A stretch of DNA of 64,000 nucleotides from an uncultured Bacteroides sp. (GCF_959029255.1 NZ_CAUFUE010000016.1:1-64000); one strand, 5' to 3'; counted from the stretch's first letter, positions 8,738-17,882 are shown. Made by a program: numbers and translations. Notes: generated from the sequence alone by a model not told the origin.

Positions 8738-10471
8738 ATGAAAAAGTGGGTATTATTATGTATAGGTATTTGCTTGTCTTTGCCTATTATGGCGCAGCAA
8801 TCGGAGAAGAAAGATTATCTGGTAATGGATATGGTACATCATAATCCGGGAGATGCCATGACACAGACCGCCTTTCGTAATCCAGAGAAGTTAGCTTCTT
8901 TCGGAATGAATGGCATGGTGATTAATGAATTTAAGTTTCCGCAGTGTGCTGTCAGTTTTTCCAAATTTGACAAGCGTATTTTTCCGAAAGGTTCGGAAGA
9001 CAGAGCCTGGGTAGAAAAACTGAGGAAAGAAATCAGAACTCAGATTGACGAATGTCACCGGAATGGTTTACAGGCTTTCTATTTTACTGATATCATTGTG
9101 CTGCCCAAGAAACTGGTAGAACTTTATAAAGATGAAATATGCGATGAAGAAGGGAAGGTTTCGTTTGAGAAACCTAAGACATGGGAGGTACATCGGGTAA
9201 TGCTGCAAGAATTGTTCGAGCAGTTCCCGGAAATGGATGGACTGGTTATCCGTACGGGAGAGACTTATACGCACAATATTCCTTATCATACGGGAAACGG
9301 ACCGGTAGATTATAAAAAGAAATATGATAAGAGTATCGAGATACATGCCCAATTGATGAATTTGCTGAGGGAAGAGGTATGCGTAAAGCGGAATAAGAAG
9401 ATTATATACCGGACGTGGGATTTTGGTTTCTTCCATGTTCGCCCGGATTATTATTTGGCAGTGACGGAGCAGGTAGAGCCCCATTCCAATCTCTATCTTG
9501 CTGTCAAACATACGAATGGTGACTATTTCAGGACTTTTCCTTTCAATAAAACAATCACTTTGGGAAAACACAAGCAGGTGATAGAAGTACAATGTCAACG
9601 GGAGTATGAAGGAAAGGGTGCTTATCCCAATTACATAGCCGATGCTGTGATTAACGGATTTGAGGAGACTAGGAGTGATGTTGCGCCACGTTGCCTGAAC
9701 GATGTAAAAGACAATCCGCTGTTTTCCGGTGTATGGACATGGTCGAGAGGCGGAGGATGGTTCGGTCCTTATATCTCTGATGAACTTTGGTGTGACTTGA
9801 ATACGTATGTAATGAGCCAGTGGGCGAGAAATCCCGACCGGAAGGAAGAAGATATCTTCAATGAGTATGCGTTGAAAATAGGGATTTCGGGAGAGTCACT
9901 GCCTTATTTCCGTAGATTGTGTCTTTTGACTCCCGATGCCATTATACGGGGAAGAGGTTCATTGACACATCCTGTCAGTGTCACTTGGACACGCGACCAT
10001 TATTTGGGTGGTACGAACCAGTTGAAAAAAGTGTTCGACGCGATTTTGAAGAAAGGTAATGTTGAGGAAGCTTTGTACGAGATGAAGCTTTCCGTTGCTC
10101 TTTGGGAGGAAATAGTAAAGCTTTCCCAGAGGGTGGAATGTAACGATGAAACAGTGGGGCATTATATCAGGACTTCTTCTTTGTATGGTTATTGGCTTTA
10201 TAGAATCATGGAACAAGGTTGGATCGTAATGTTGAAGGGGTATCAGGGCGACCGGACAGGAGAATATGACCGGACAGCCATAAAACTGGCTATTGAAGAA
10301 TATGACAAGTGCTGGAAGGAGTATCGTAAACTGAAAGAAGAAAACTCTGATTGCGCTACGCTTTATTACGACCAATATGTAAAGTTCAATATAGGCGGGG
10401 TGAGGAATAAGATAGGTTTTGTTGATGGTATGGGGGCTACTGTAGATAAATATCGTGCTTTGGTTTTCTAA
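8738..10471 (+). CDS. Secreted glycosidase-like protein of unrecognised family
   Basis: The 577-residue product has a signal peptide (MKKWVLLCIGICLSLPIMAQ). It then shows what looks like a TIM-barrel type glycosidase core: strands such as FGMNGMVINEF, GLQAFYFTDI, MDGLVIRTGETYTHNIPYH, KKIIYRTWDFGFF and FSGVWTWSRGGGW, with acidic residues at strand ends. I cannot name the CAZy family. Resemblance to GH67/GH115-type alpha-glucuronidase folds is only a guess. It is translated 13 bp after the GH92 gene and shares its promoter and terminator. Joint action on a mannose-containing glycan is therefore likely. Confidence 0.65.
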   Translation: MKKWVLLCIGICLSLPIMAQQSEKKDYLVMDMVHHNPGDAMTQTAFRNPEKLASFGMNGMVINEFKFPQCAVSFSKFDKRIFPKGSEDRAWVEKLRKEIRTQIDECHRNGLQAFYFTDIIVLPKKLVELYKDEICDEEGKVSFEKPKTWEVHRVMLQELFEQFPEMDGLVIRTGETYTHNIPYHTGNGPVDYKKKYDKSIEIHAQLMNLLREEVCVKRNKKIIYRTWDFGFFHVRPDYYLAVTEQVEPHSNLYLAVKHTNGDYFRTFPFNKTITLGKHKQVIEVQCQREYEGKGAYPNYIADAVINGFEETRSDVAPRCLNDVKDNPLFSGVWTWSRGGGWFGPYISDELWCDLNTYVMSQWARNPDRKEEDIFNEYALKIGISGESLPYFRRLCLLTPDAIIRGRGSLTHPVSVTWTRDHYLGGTNQLKKVFDAILKKGNVEEALYEMKLSVALWEEIVKLSQRVECNDETVGHYIRTSSLYGYWLYRIMEQGWIVMLKGYQGDRTGEYDRTAIKLAIEEYDKCWKEYRKLKEENSDCATLYYDQYVKFNIGGVRNKIGFVDGMGATVDKYRALVF

Positions 10472-10480
10472 ATAATGAAT

Positions 10481-10520
10481 AAAAAACGGCGGAATACACA
10501 TGTGTATTCCGCCGTTTTCT
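10481..10520. terminator. Strong bidirectional intrinsic terminator
   Basis: An 18-bp perfect inverted repeat (10483-10500 with 10501-10518) is flanked by an A-run on the left and a T-run on the right. It lies 11 bp after the stop of the secreted glycosidase-like gene and can also end the oppositely oriented DUF3836 transcript. Confidence 0.9.
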
Positions 10521-10579
10521 TACTTATAAAGGTTTTGGTTAGTGTCAGTAGTAAAGTTTTTTAAGAGAGAAAGAATGGA

Positions 10580-10963
10580 TTACATGTTGGGGTTATCCAT
10601 TGTTACCGTCATTTCGGGTACCAGGATGTATTCACCTTTCTTTTTGTTCCATTTATAATAAGTAGTGGTGAGCGTTTTACCTTGATAGGCATAACGGATG
10701 CACAAATCTTTGCTCCATGCATTTTCTGTGCCGTTCCATTTCAAAGTCTCACTTTCAGTCATGCGGTTCTGGTCATCGTACTTGTAGTTGTACTTCATAT
10801 AGTTTGATAGTGTACTGCCGTCCATCTTGTAAACAGTCTGACCAACCATCACGCCATTCACTTCTTCCGAATTGTAAATGAGGTTGCTTTTGTTCTCGGC
10901 TGATGCACTCATGCCGCAAGCGAAAAGAAAAGCAAATAAAATCAAAGTTTTTAAAGTCTTCAT
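10580..10963 (-). CDS. DUF3836 family secreted protein
   Basis: This small 127-residue exported protein has a signal peptide (MKTLKTLILFAFLFACGMSASA). Its mature part has the DUF3836 pattern seen in Bacteroides: LIYNSEEVNGVMVGQTVYK, KYNYKYDDQNRMTESETLKW and paired Tyr/Trp beta strands. Function is unknown; the repeated Y-x-Y-D-D strands resemble YD-repeat-like beta structure. A -7-like element (TACCTTTG on the minus strand) lies at 11024-11031. Confidence 0.8.
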   Translation of the reverse strand: MKTLKTLILFAFLFACGMSASAENKSNLIYNSEEVNGVMVGQTVYKMDGSTLSNYMKYNYKYDDQNRMTESETLKWNGTENAWSKDLCIRYAYQGKTLTTTYYKWNKKKGEYILVPEMTVTMDNPNM

Positions 10964-11023
10964 GGATATATGTTTTTAGAGTTTAGCTTACTATATTCTA
11001 TCAATATGTCATTGATTACGTTG

Positions 11024-11031
11024 CAAAGGTA
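11024..11031 (-). promoter_or_regulatory. -7 promoter element of the DUF3836 gene
   Basis: CAAAGGTA on the plus strand is TACCTTTG on the minus strand, a match to TAnnTTTG, 61 bp before the start at 10963. No clear -33 element is present. Confidence 0.45.
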
Positions 11032-11130
11032 CTTATTAAATTGACATAATCTCAGTAAATGGTTTAAATATTATCAAAATGTCAAAAGAGTAGAAGCTGA
11101 TATGCTTTCTTTTTGCCAAGATAGATGAAC

Positions 11131-11163
11131 AAAAAAATATCCGGCAGAATGGTTGCCGGATAT
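11131..11163 (-). terminator. Terminator of polA
   Basis: A 10-bp stem (11137-11146 with 11154-11163, 7-nt loop) is followed on the minus strand by seven T. It lies about 80 bp beyond the polA stop codon. Confidence 0.85.
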
Positions 11164-11241
11164 TCTTGTGAGCAAACTGTATTTCAAACTGATTGCTTCT
11201 GTTGCTTTCTGATTGTAAGTTAAATAAAGTTATTGGCTCGA

Positions 11242-14091
11242 TTAATGTGCCTCCAACCAGTTCTTTCCCCACCCGCAATCGGCTTTCAGGGGCACGAGCA
11301 TGCGATAAGCACGTTCCATTTCTTCGATTACAATTTTTTGTACAATCTCTTTTTCCGCCTCAGGTACGCTGAAATTTAGTTCATCATGCACCTGTAAAAT
11401 CATCTTTGCTTTCAGATTGTTACTTTGGAAGCGCTGGTAGATGTGTGCCATGGCTACTTTGATGATATCCGCGGCACTTCCCTGGATGGGGGCGTTGATG
11501 GCATTCCGTTCGGCATAGCCACGGACAACGGCGTTCCGGGAGTTGATATCCGGCAGGAAGCGTTTGCGGTGGAAGATGGTTTCAACGTAGCCGTTCTCGC
11601 GTGCCACCTGAATGCTTTTATCCATGTATTCCTTGACTTGAGGATAGGTTTCGAAGTATCCGTCAATCAGGTCTTTGGCTTCTTGGCGGGGAACATTCAT
11701 GCGTTCTGCCAGTCCGAAGACGGAAATACCGTAGATGATGCCGAAGTTGGCGGTCTTGGCCTTGCGGCGCATGTCGGCGGTTACTTCATTGATATCTACC
11801 TTATATATCTTGGCGGCGGTGGCGGCGTGGATGTCGTAACCGCTGAGGAAAGCGTCTATCATGTTTTTGTCTTCGCTCAGGTGTGCCATGATGCGTAGTT
11901 CAATCTGTGAATAGTCGGCAGAAAAGAACTCGCAACCATCGTCCGGAATGAAGGCTTTGCGGATTTCCTTGCCGTCTTCATCGCGGATAGGGATGTTTTG
12001 CAGGTTCGGGTTGCTGGAACTGAGTCGTCCTGTGGCGGTCACCGCTTGGTTGAAGGAGGTGTGTATTCGTCCGGTACGAGGATTTATCAGTTGGGGCAAT
12101 GCATCGATATAGGTACTGAGCAGTTTTTTCAGGCCGCGATATTCCAATATCTTGCCGATGACCTCGTGCTTGCTTCGCAAGCTTTCGAGCACTTCTTCGG
12201 AAGTGACGTATTGCCCGGTCTTGGTCTTTTTGGCTTTCTCTACAATCTTGAGTTTATCGAACAGCACTTCGCCCACTTGCTTGGGAGAAGCGATGTTGAA
12301 TGTTTCCCCTGCCAGCGTGTAGATTTCTTTTTCAATCTCTTCCAGCCGTGCGGTGAAGTGTGCGGAAGATTGTTGGAGTGTCTCTGTGCTGATGCGTACT
12401 CCGTTGCTCTCTATATTGACAAGTACGGGGACGAGGGGCATTTCAATCTCATGGAACAGGTGCTCTGCATCTTGCTCTTTTAGTTCTTTCTCCAATACAT
12501 TCTTCAATTTCAGAGTGACGTCCGCATCCTCGCAAGCATAACGGTAAACATCTTCCGGGGGAAGGTCGCGCATGTTCTTCTGGTTTTTTCCTCTGGCTCC
12601 GATGAGTTCGTCAATGTGTATGGTTTGATAGTGCAGATAGATTTCTGCCAGATAGTCCATGTTATGGCGAAGTTCCGGTTGCAGGACATAATGTGCGAGC
12701 ATCGTATCGAAAAGTTTCCCCTTTACCTGCACTCCATAATTTTGGAGGACTATCATATCGTACTTGATGTTTTGTCCCACTTTCAAGGATTTCTCATTTT
12801 CGTAAAGAGGGCGTAGCTCATTTACTATTTTTAACGCTTCTTCCCGATTTGCCGGAACGGGCACGTAATAAGCACGGTTTTCAGCGTCACTGAAACTCAT
12901 TCCTACCAATTCTGCTTCCATAGGTTCGGTCCCCGTCGTTTCCGTGTCTATTGAGAGAATTTCAGATGTAAGTAACTTTTGAATAAATTCTTTCCTTTTT
13001 TCTTCTGTATCAATAAGTTGGTAGTCCACATCAAGCATTTCTAACCGCGTCAGATTTGAATTTTTTGGGCCTTCTGTCCCGTCGTCCGCAAAATTTGCAA
13101 ACAAATCGCCTTGAACGGGACCGTTTTTTTCGGGAGCCGCGTTCGGCTGTTGGGCAAACAAAGTTCCGGCAAAAGGGTCAGGTGAAGCAGAACTTGGAGA
13201 AGAGGAGGGGAGGCTTGTTTTTTTGAGGACGCGATCGATGAGTGTACGAAATTCCAATTCCTCAAAAATCTTGCGGAGCTCTTCTTCGTTCGGTTCTTCA
13301 CGCACGAGTGCATTCATGTCGAGCTTGATGGGGACATCAATTTTGATGGTGGCAAGGAATTTGGAGAAAACAATCATTTCCCGGTTGTTCTCCACTTTAG
13401 TTTTGAGGGCACCCTTCAGTTGGTCGGTATGTTCAAGAAGGTTTTCGATACTTCCGAATTCGGCAATCAGTTTTTGTGCGGTTTTCTCTCCCACGCCCGG
13501 ACAGCCGGGGATATTGTCGGAAGAGTCGCCCATCAGTCCTAGCATATCGATGACCTGCAAAGTAGATTGGATATCAAACTTGGCTTTGACCTCTTCTACA
13601 CCCATCACTTCAAAACCGCCACTGTGCTTGGGGCGGTACATGAATGTTTTGTCCGATACCAACTGCCCATAGTCCTTGTCGGGGGTCATCATGTAGGTGA
13701 TGATTCCTTGTTTGCCCGCTTCGGTGGCAAGAGTGCCTATTACATCGTCGGCTTCATAGCCGGGAACTTCCAGGATGGGGATGCGATAAGCGCGGATGAT
13801 ATCCTTTATAATAGGTACAGAGAGCCGGATAGCTTCGGGTGTCTCTTCCCGCTGCGCTTTGTACTGTTCGTAGGCTTCGTGGCGGAACGTAGGTCCTGAA
13901 GGGTCGAAGGCTACCCCTATGTGACTGGGATTTTCTTTCTTGAGCACCTCCTCGAGGGTATTTACAAAGCCCAGGATGGCGGAAGTGTTGAACCCTTTTG
14001 AATTGATTCGCGGGTTCTTGATGAACGCATAATAGGCACGATATATCAGTGCATACGCATCGAGTAGGAAAAGTTTATCGGTAGAATTCAT
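11242..14091 (-). CDS. polA: DNA polymerase I
   Basis: This 949-residue Pol I fills repair gaps and removes RNA primers. All three parts are present: a 5'-3' exonuclease (about 1-290, with LLDAYALIYRAYYAF, GYEADDVIGT and GDSSDNIPG), a 3'-5' exonuclease (about 345-530, with SIDTETTGTEP and ACEDADVTLKL), and the polymerase domain with motif A DYSQIELRIMAHLS, motif B RRKAKTANFGIIYG and motif C QVHDEL. The proofreading Asp/Glu residues look intact, unlike many Gram-positive Pol I enzymes. I chose the start at 14091 (MNSTDKLFLLDAY) because it directly precedes the first conserved strand. It is divergent from the polyprenyl synthase gene. Confidence 0.98.
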   Translation of the reverse strand: MNSTDKLFLLDAYALIYRAYYAFIKNPRINSKGFNTSAILGFVNTLEEVLKKENPSHIGVAFDPSGPTFRHEAYEQYKAQREETPEAIRLSVPIIKDIIRAYRIPILEVPGYEADDVIGTLATEAGKQGIITYMMTPDKDYGQLVSDKTFMYRPKHSGGFEVMGVEEVKAKFDIQSTLQVIDMLGLMGDSSDNIPGCPGVGEKTAQKLIAEFGSIENLLEHTDQLKGALKTKVENNREMIVFSKFLATIKIDVPIKLDMNALVREEPNEEELRKIFEELEFRTLIDRVLKKTSLPSSSPSSASPDPFAGTLFAQQPNAAPEKNGPVQGDLFANFADDGTEGPKNSNLTRLEMLDVDYQLIDTEEKRKEFIQKLLTSEILSIDTETTGTEPMEAELVGMSFSDAENRAYYVPVPANREEALKIVNELRPLYENEKSLKVGQNIKYDMIVLQNYGVQVKGKLFDTMLAHYVLQPELRHNMDYLAEIYLHYQTIHIDELIGARGKNQKNMRDLPPEDVYRYACEDADVTLKLKNVLEKELKEQDAEHLFHEIEMPLVPVLVNIESNGVRISTETLQQSSAHFTARLEEIEKEIYTLAGETFNIASPKQVGEVLFDKLKIVEKAKKTKTGQYVTSEEVLESLRSKHEVIGKILEYRGLKKLLSTYIDALPQLINPRTGRIHTSFNQAVTATGRLSSSNPNLQNIPIRDEDGKEIRKAFIPDDGCEFFSADYSQIELRIMAHLSEDKNMIDAFLSGYDIHAATAAKIYKVDINEVTADMRRKAKTANFGIIYGISVFGLAERMNVPRQEAKDLIDGYFETYPQVKEYMDKSIQVARENGYVETIFHRKRFLPDINSRNAVVRGYAERNAINAPIQGSAADIIKVAMAHIYQRFQSNNLKAKMILQVHDELNFSVPEAEKEIVQKIVIEEMERAYRMLVPLKADCGWGKNWLEAH

Positions 14092-14152
14092 AGATTTATC
14101 CTTTTTTTCATGGTAAAAGTACAAAAAAATACCGTATTAACCGTTTTATTAC

Positions 14153-14160
14153 TATTTTTG
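14153..14160 (+). promoter_or_regulatory. -7 promoter element of the polyprenyl synthase gene
   Basis: TATTTTTG matches the -7 consensus and lies 19 bp before the start codon at 14180, which would give a very short leader. Confidence 0.45.
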
Positions 14161-14179
14161 TGCTCAAATAGCACGGTCT

Positions 14180-15154
14180 ATGGAAAGTATATCCCTCATA
14201 AAATCTCCGATTTCTGTTGAATTGGAAGAGTTCAAAAAGCATTTTGATACTTCTCTCTCCAGTTCCAATCTTTTGCTGAATAGTGTAATTGCGCATATCC
14301 GGCAGAAGAACGGGAAGATGATGCGCCCGATATTGGTGCTGCTGGCTGCAAAGCTTTATGGGGTAGTTTGTCCTGCCACGCTTCATGCGGCAGTTTCCTT
14401 GGAGCTTCTGCACAATGCCAGTCTGGTGCACGACGACGTGGTGGATGAGAGTACCGAACGCCGGGGGCAGCTTTCTGTAAATGCTATCTTTAATAATAAG
14501 GTAGCGGTGTTGTCGGGAGATTATCTGCTGGCTACGGCTTTGGTAGAGGTCGGCATGACGCGTAACTACGATATTATCGATGTCGTTTCCAACCTCGGGC
14601 AAGACCTGGCAGAGGGAGAACTTCTGCAACTTTCCAATGTAAGCAACCCTCATTTTTCTGAGGATATTTACTTCGATGTTATCCGTAAAAAGACGGCTGT
14701 CCTGTTTGCCGCTTGTACAAAAGCCGGTGCCCTTTCGGTGGGAGTAGACGGTGAAAAGGCGGAATATGCGCGATTGCTGGGTGAATACATCGGCCTTTGT
14801 TTCCAGATAAAAGATGATATATTCGACTATTATGAGAGTAAGGAAATCGGTAAGCCGACCGGTAATGATATGCTCGAAGGAAAGTTGACTTTGCCTGTTC
14901 TCCATGCGTTGAATTCTACTGAAGACAGTGCGGCTAAAGCCATTGCCGTGAAAGTGAAGAATGGAACGGCATCCGATGAAGAAATAGCCCGTTTAATCGA
15001 CTTTGCCAAGCAAAATGGTGGTATTGAATATGCCATTCAAACGATGTATGCCTACAAAGAGAAGGCGCTTGCTCTGTTGGCCGCCCTTCCCGATACAGAC
15101 GTAAAGACCGCTCTTATTTCCTATCTTGACTATGTGATTGAGCGGGATAAATAA
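14180..15154 (+). CDS. Polyprenyl diphosphate synthase
   Basis: The 324-residue trans-isoprenyl diphosphate synthase adds isopentenyl diphosphate units to an allylic primer, making the long chain of menaquinone. The first Asp-rich motif is HDDVVDES (D85, D86, D89) and the second is IKDDIFDYYES (D212, D213, D216). GKMMRPILVLL carries the conserved Lys/Arg. Chain length cannot be read reliably; a Bacteroidetes IspB-like long-chain synthase is the expected role. It converges with the DUF1266 gene with only 10 bp between stops. Confidence 0.93.
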   Translation: MESISLIKSPISVELEEFKKHFDTSLSSSNLLLNSVIAHIRQKNGKMMRPILVLLAAKLYGVVCPATLHAAVSLELLHNASLVHDDVVDESTERRGQLSVNAIFNNKVAVLSGDYLLATALVEVGMTRNYDIIDVVSNLGQDLAEGELLQLSNVSNPHFSEDIYFDVIRKKTAVLFAACTKAGALSVGVDGEKAEYARLLGEYIGLCFQIKDDIFDYYESKEIGKPTGNDMLEGKLTLPVLHALNSTEDSAAKAIAVKVKNGTASDEEIARLIDFAKQNGGIEYAIQTMYAYKEKALALLAALPDTDVKTALISYLDYVIERDK

Positions 15155-15164
15155 ACCGTTTGGA

Positions 15165-15866
15165 TTAAAACGGCATATTTATCCAGGGGCTTTCCGCATC
15201 TTCCATGGCGGAACAGTAATATCCGATAACCTTTTTGAATTCTTCCTCACCGGGATGGTTCACTGCTTGTCCCAGCAGGTAACTTTTGCCTACTTCTTCC
15301 CAGGAAGTAAAGCTTTCGCGGCATTTCTTGTCGGCAAATTCAATATATTCCCATGCTTCTTTTTCACTGATTAGCCCGTAATCGGAGGCGATGCGGGCAA
15401 GGATTATCATTTTGCCCAGGTCCCATGCCAATATGCCGCGTTGCAAATCTTCGTATGTGATGCAGAGAGTGCTATGAGATTGAATATATTGAAGAAAATT
15501 ATTCAGGTTCCTGCAATATTGGGCGAAACGTTCGATGCCCACAAACCGTTCTTGAATGGCGGTTTCGCGCTTCTTTTCATCGTTATTCGACAAGAAAAGG
15601 GGTATCATGATATCGTATGCGCCTCGTTCGCCTTCTTCCTTCAGAAAGTCGAATATCAGCTGGATTTGGAGCGTATCCTTCATTTTGGTCTTCTCGGATA
15701 GGAGAGAGCCCAGTAACTCTTGATTGGCACCTGTAGTCAGGCTGTTGGTATAAAACTGCTTTTGCTCTCCTGCTATCAGTCCGATGAGCAATGCGTGTTG
15801 GCGATTTGAATCCACAACTCCGGGCTGGGGATTGGCGTTGAAAAGCGATGTCTTTTTTGTCTTCAT
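15165..15866 (-). CDS. DUF1266 domain protein
   Basis: The 233-residue protein carries the DUF1266 pattern in its C-terminal half: LAWDLGKMIILARIASDYG, ISEKEAWEYI, FTSWEEVGKSYLLGQ and a terminal SPWINMPF. The family is widespread and of unknown function. No signal peptide or membrane segment is seen. A large inverted-repeat element begins 29 bp upstream of the start codon and would be in its 5' leader. Confidence 0.75.
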   Translation of the reverse strand: MKTKKTSLFNANPQPGVVDSNRQHALLIGLIAGEQKQFYTNSLTTGANQELLGSLLSEKTKMKDTLQIQLIFDFLKEEGERGAYDIMIPLFLSNNDEKKRETAIQERFVGIERFAQYCRNLNNFLQYIQSHSTLCITYEDLQRGILAWDLGKMIILARIASDYGLISEKEAWEYIEFADKKCRESFTSWEEVGKSYLLGQAVNHPGEEEFKKVIGYYCSAMEDAESPWINMPF

Positions 15867-15894
15867 ACTCTTGTCTTAATGCTTGTTACCAAAA

Positions 15895-15974
15895 GGCGTG
15901 AGAACTGTTGCCCTATATCTTTCCCGAGGTTTCGGCAAACCTTTTACGAGATACAAGCAACAGTCTCACGCGCC
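15895..15974 (-). other. Long nested hairpin element, possible structured RNA
   Basis: Outer arms at 15895-15911 and 15957-15974 are inverted copies with a single one-base bulge. Inside them TATCT (15916-15920) pairs AGATA (15949-15953), and AGGTTT (15927-15932) pairs AAACCT (15937-15942) around a CGGC tetraloop. A third copy of the GCGTGAGA core lies at 15999-16006. The element lies in the 336-bp gene-free stretch 15867-16202, just upstream of the DUF1266 gene. I do not recognise a known riboswitch class. Confidence 0.55.
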
Positions 15975-16138
15975 ATTCGATATATAACAAGAGTATATAC
16001 GTGAAAGTGCGTGAGACCCGTTTGCTTATTACCTTTCGTAAGATGAAATTTTGCCGAATTTCGAGAAAAAGATAATAAATGAAACGTTCTCTGATACAAT
16101 ACTTTAGCCAAAACTCTATTGGCGTTCTATATCACAAA

Positions 16139-16166
16139 GATAGGAAAAGTTTTGGCTTTTCCTATC
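16139..16166 (-). terminator. Probable terminator of the deoC operon
   Basis: An 11-bp perfect stem (16139-16149 with 16156-16166, 6-nt loop) lies about 37 bp beyond the deoC stop. The run after the stem on the minus strand is only weakly T-rich, and TATCTTTG there could instead serve as a -7 element for the DUF1266 gene. Confidence 0.6.
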
Positions 16167-16202
16167 AATATTCTTTAGTTTTTATTAAGCAAATGAGGGT
16201 CT

Positions 16203-17105
16203 TTAAAAGAACTTCATTTCCTCGCCCTTTATTTCTGAGAGCAGTAAGTTGGCTAGACGGCTGGTTCCTAGACGGAACAACTTGTTGTCCAACCATTCTT
16301 CGCCCAGAACTTCCTTGACGATTGTATAATATATCAATGCATCGTTCACGCAGTTAATGCCTCCTGCCGGTTTGAAACCAATCTTATTGCCCGTCAGTGC
16401 ATGGTATTCTTTAATGGCCTGGCACATCACGTAAGCAGCTTCGGGAGTAGCGGCAGGTTGCTGTTTGCCCGTAGAGGTCTTAATGAAATCGGCTCCTGCA
16501 TACATGGATAGGATAGAGGCTTTCTTGATGTTCGAAGCCGTCTTCAGCGCACCGGTTTCGAGAATGACTTTCAGGTGATGCTCCTTGCATACATCTTTCA
16601 GCTCTTGAATCTCGTCGCACATGGTTTCGTAGTCCCCGCTCAGGAATTTACCTATGGAAATCACGATATCTATTTCGTCGGCACCTTCCATGATTGCCAT
16701 GGCGGTTTCTGCCACTTTCACTTCAATAAAGGTCTGTGAAGAAGGAAATCCCCCTGATACACAGGCTATATTTACATCTTCCACCTCCAGCGTATCCTTC
16801 ACGATTTCCGCGAAATTGGGATAAACACAGATGGCCGCCACGTTCTTCAAATCAGGGAATTCCTCCTCAAATTGGTTCACTTTTTGTGTAAACTTCATCA
16901 CGCTTTCGTCGCTGTCCGAACTGTTCAGTGTGGTGAGGTCAATGCAGTGAAACAAGAACTTCTTTACTTCCAAAGTATCGTTTGCAGGCACTTTCTCCGC
17001 AATAATCTTAGCAACTTGTGCAGCTACTTCTGCATCATCCAGTTGGGTATTATACTTTGCCAGAGCGGCATCATACTTGTTCTGGGTAGTTTCATTTTTC
17101 TCCAT
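16203..17105 (-). CDS. deoC: Deoxyribose-phosphate aldolase
   Basis: The 300-residue DeoC cleaves 2-deoxyribose 5-phosphate to acetaldehyde and glyceraldehyde 3-phosphate in deoxynucleoside catabolism. The Schiff-base lysine lies in ADFIKTSTGK (K209). Other family segments are FCVYPNFAE-like AICVYPNF, EIDIVISIGKF and LKVILETGAL. I chose the start at 17105 (MEKNETTQNKYDAAL). The first 14 bp overlap the end of the mazG-like gene, a sign of translational coupling. It is the last gene of the mnmG-apt-uvrC-dtd-mazG-deoC run. Confidence 0.96.
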   Translation of the reverse strand: MEKNETTQNKYDAALAKYNTQLDDAEVAAQVAKIIAEKVPANDTLEVKKFLFHCIDLTTLNSSDSDESVMKFTQKVNQFEEEFPDLKNVAAICVYPNFAEIVKDTLEVEDVNIACVSGGFPSSQTFIEVKVAETAMAIMEGADEIDIVISIGKFLSGDYETMCDEIQELKDVCKEHHLKVILETGALKTASNIKKASILSMYAGADFIKTSTGKQQPAATPEAAYVMCQAIKEYHALTGNKIGFKPAGGINCVNDALIYYTIVKEVLGEEWLDNKLFRLGTSRLANLLLSEIKGEEMKFF

Positions 17106-17430
17106 GGTCTGATAATTTTGGGTTGTTGATATGTCTTGTATGGTCGCGTTTGGTCTTCTTCTCCATAGTGCTTGCAAAGGCTTCGGTAAGATTTACCCCC
17201 GTCTGGTTTGCAATGCAGAGAAGTACCCAAAGGACATCTGCAATTTCTTCTTCTATATTGTCTTTTTCTCCTTCCTTGAAGGACTGGTCGCCATATTTGC
17301 GCGACATTACGCGTGCCAGTTCACCAACTTCTTCGGTCAATACGGCCATATTGGTGAGTTCGCTGAAGTAACGCACTCCATACTTTTTAATCCAGGAATC
17401 CACTTCTTTCTGTGCTTCTTCTAACGTCAT
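17092..17430 (-). CDS. MazG-like nucleotide pyrophosphohydrolase
   Basis: This 112-residue all-alpha NTP pyrophosphatase has the MazG EExxE...ExxD pattern: LTEEVGELARVM followed by NIEEEIADVLWVLLCIANQTG. It hydrolyses NTPs or dNTPs to monophosphates, probably clearing non-canonical nucleotides. I chose the start at 17430 because its ATG overlaps the dtd stop codon as TAATG, a coupled arrangement. It overlaps deoC by 14 bp downstream. Confidence 0.88.
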   Translation of the reverse strand: MTLEEAQKEVDSWIKKYGVRYFSELTNMAVLTEEVGELARVMSRKYGDQSFKEGEKDNIEEEIADVLWVLLCIANQTGVNLTEAFASTMEKKTKRDHTRHINNPKLSDHGEK

Positions 17431-17882
17431 TATTCCTTGTTTTTTGTATCGATACAAATGGTCACTGGGCCATCGTTCAATAGTTCTACCTTCATGTCGG
17501 CGCCAAATATACCGGTGCCGATTTCTTTTCCTAATGCAAAACTCAGTTCCTTGCAGAATTGTTCGTACAGCGGCACGGATATTTCCGGTTTCGCGGCCCG
17601 GATATAAGAGGGACGGTTGCCTTTCTTGGTCGATGCGTGAAGGGTGAACTGGCTGATTACCAGTATTTCACCGTCAATGTCGAGTATGGATTTGTTCATC
17701 ACGCCATTCTCGTCATCAAAAACCCGCAAGTTGACAATCTTCTTGCATAGCCAGTCGATGTCCTCTTGCCCGTCGGCTTCTTCGATGCCTATCAATATCA
17801 TCAATCCCTTGCCGATGGCGGATTTGCAAGTCCCGTCGATGGTGACCGACGCATGTCCGGCACGTTGTATGACTACTCTCAT
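17430..17882 (-). CDS. dtd: D-aminoacyl-tRNA deacylase
   Basis: The 150-residue DTD removes D-amino acids (and glycine mischarged on tRNA-Ala) from tRNA. The two active-site motifs are present: SQFTLHAS and the Gly-cisPro motif NDGPVTICID near the C-terminus. The start MRVVIQRAGHASVTIDG is standard. A possible internal promoter (TAACTTTG on the minus strand, 17915-17922) lies between uvrC and dtd, beside a small TTACGAAT/ATTCGTAA inverted repeat (17920-17937). Confidence 0.96.
   Translation of the reverse strand: MRVVIQRAGHASVTIDGTCKSAIGKGLMILIGIEEADGQEDIDWLCKKIVNLRVFDDENGVMNKSILDIDGEILVISQFTLHASTKKGNRPSYIRAAKPEISVPLYEQFCKELSFALGKEIGTGIFGADMKVELLNDGPVTICIDTKNKE

Noticed and set aside
15867..16202. 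Transposon ends at the inverted repeats upstream of the DUF1266 gene.
   Set aside because: No transposase and no target duplication seen; the nested stems look more like a folded element.
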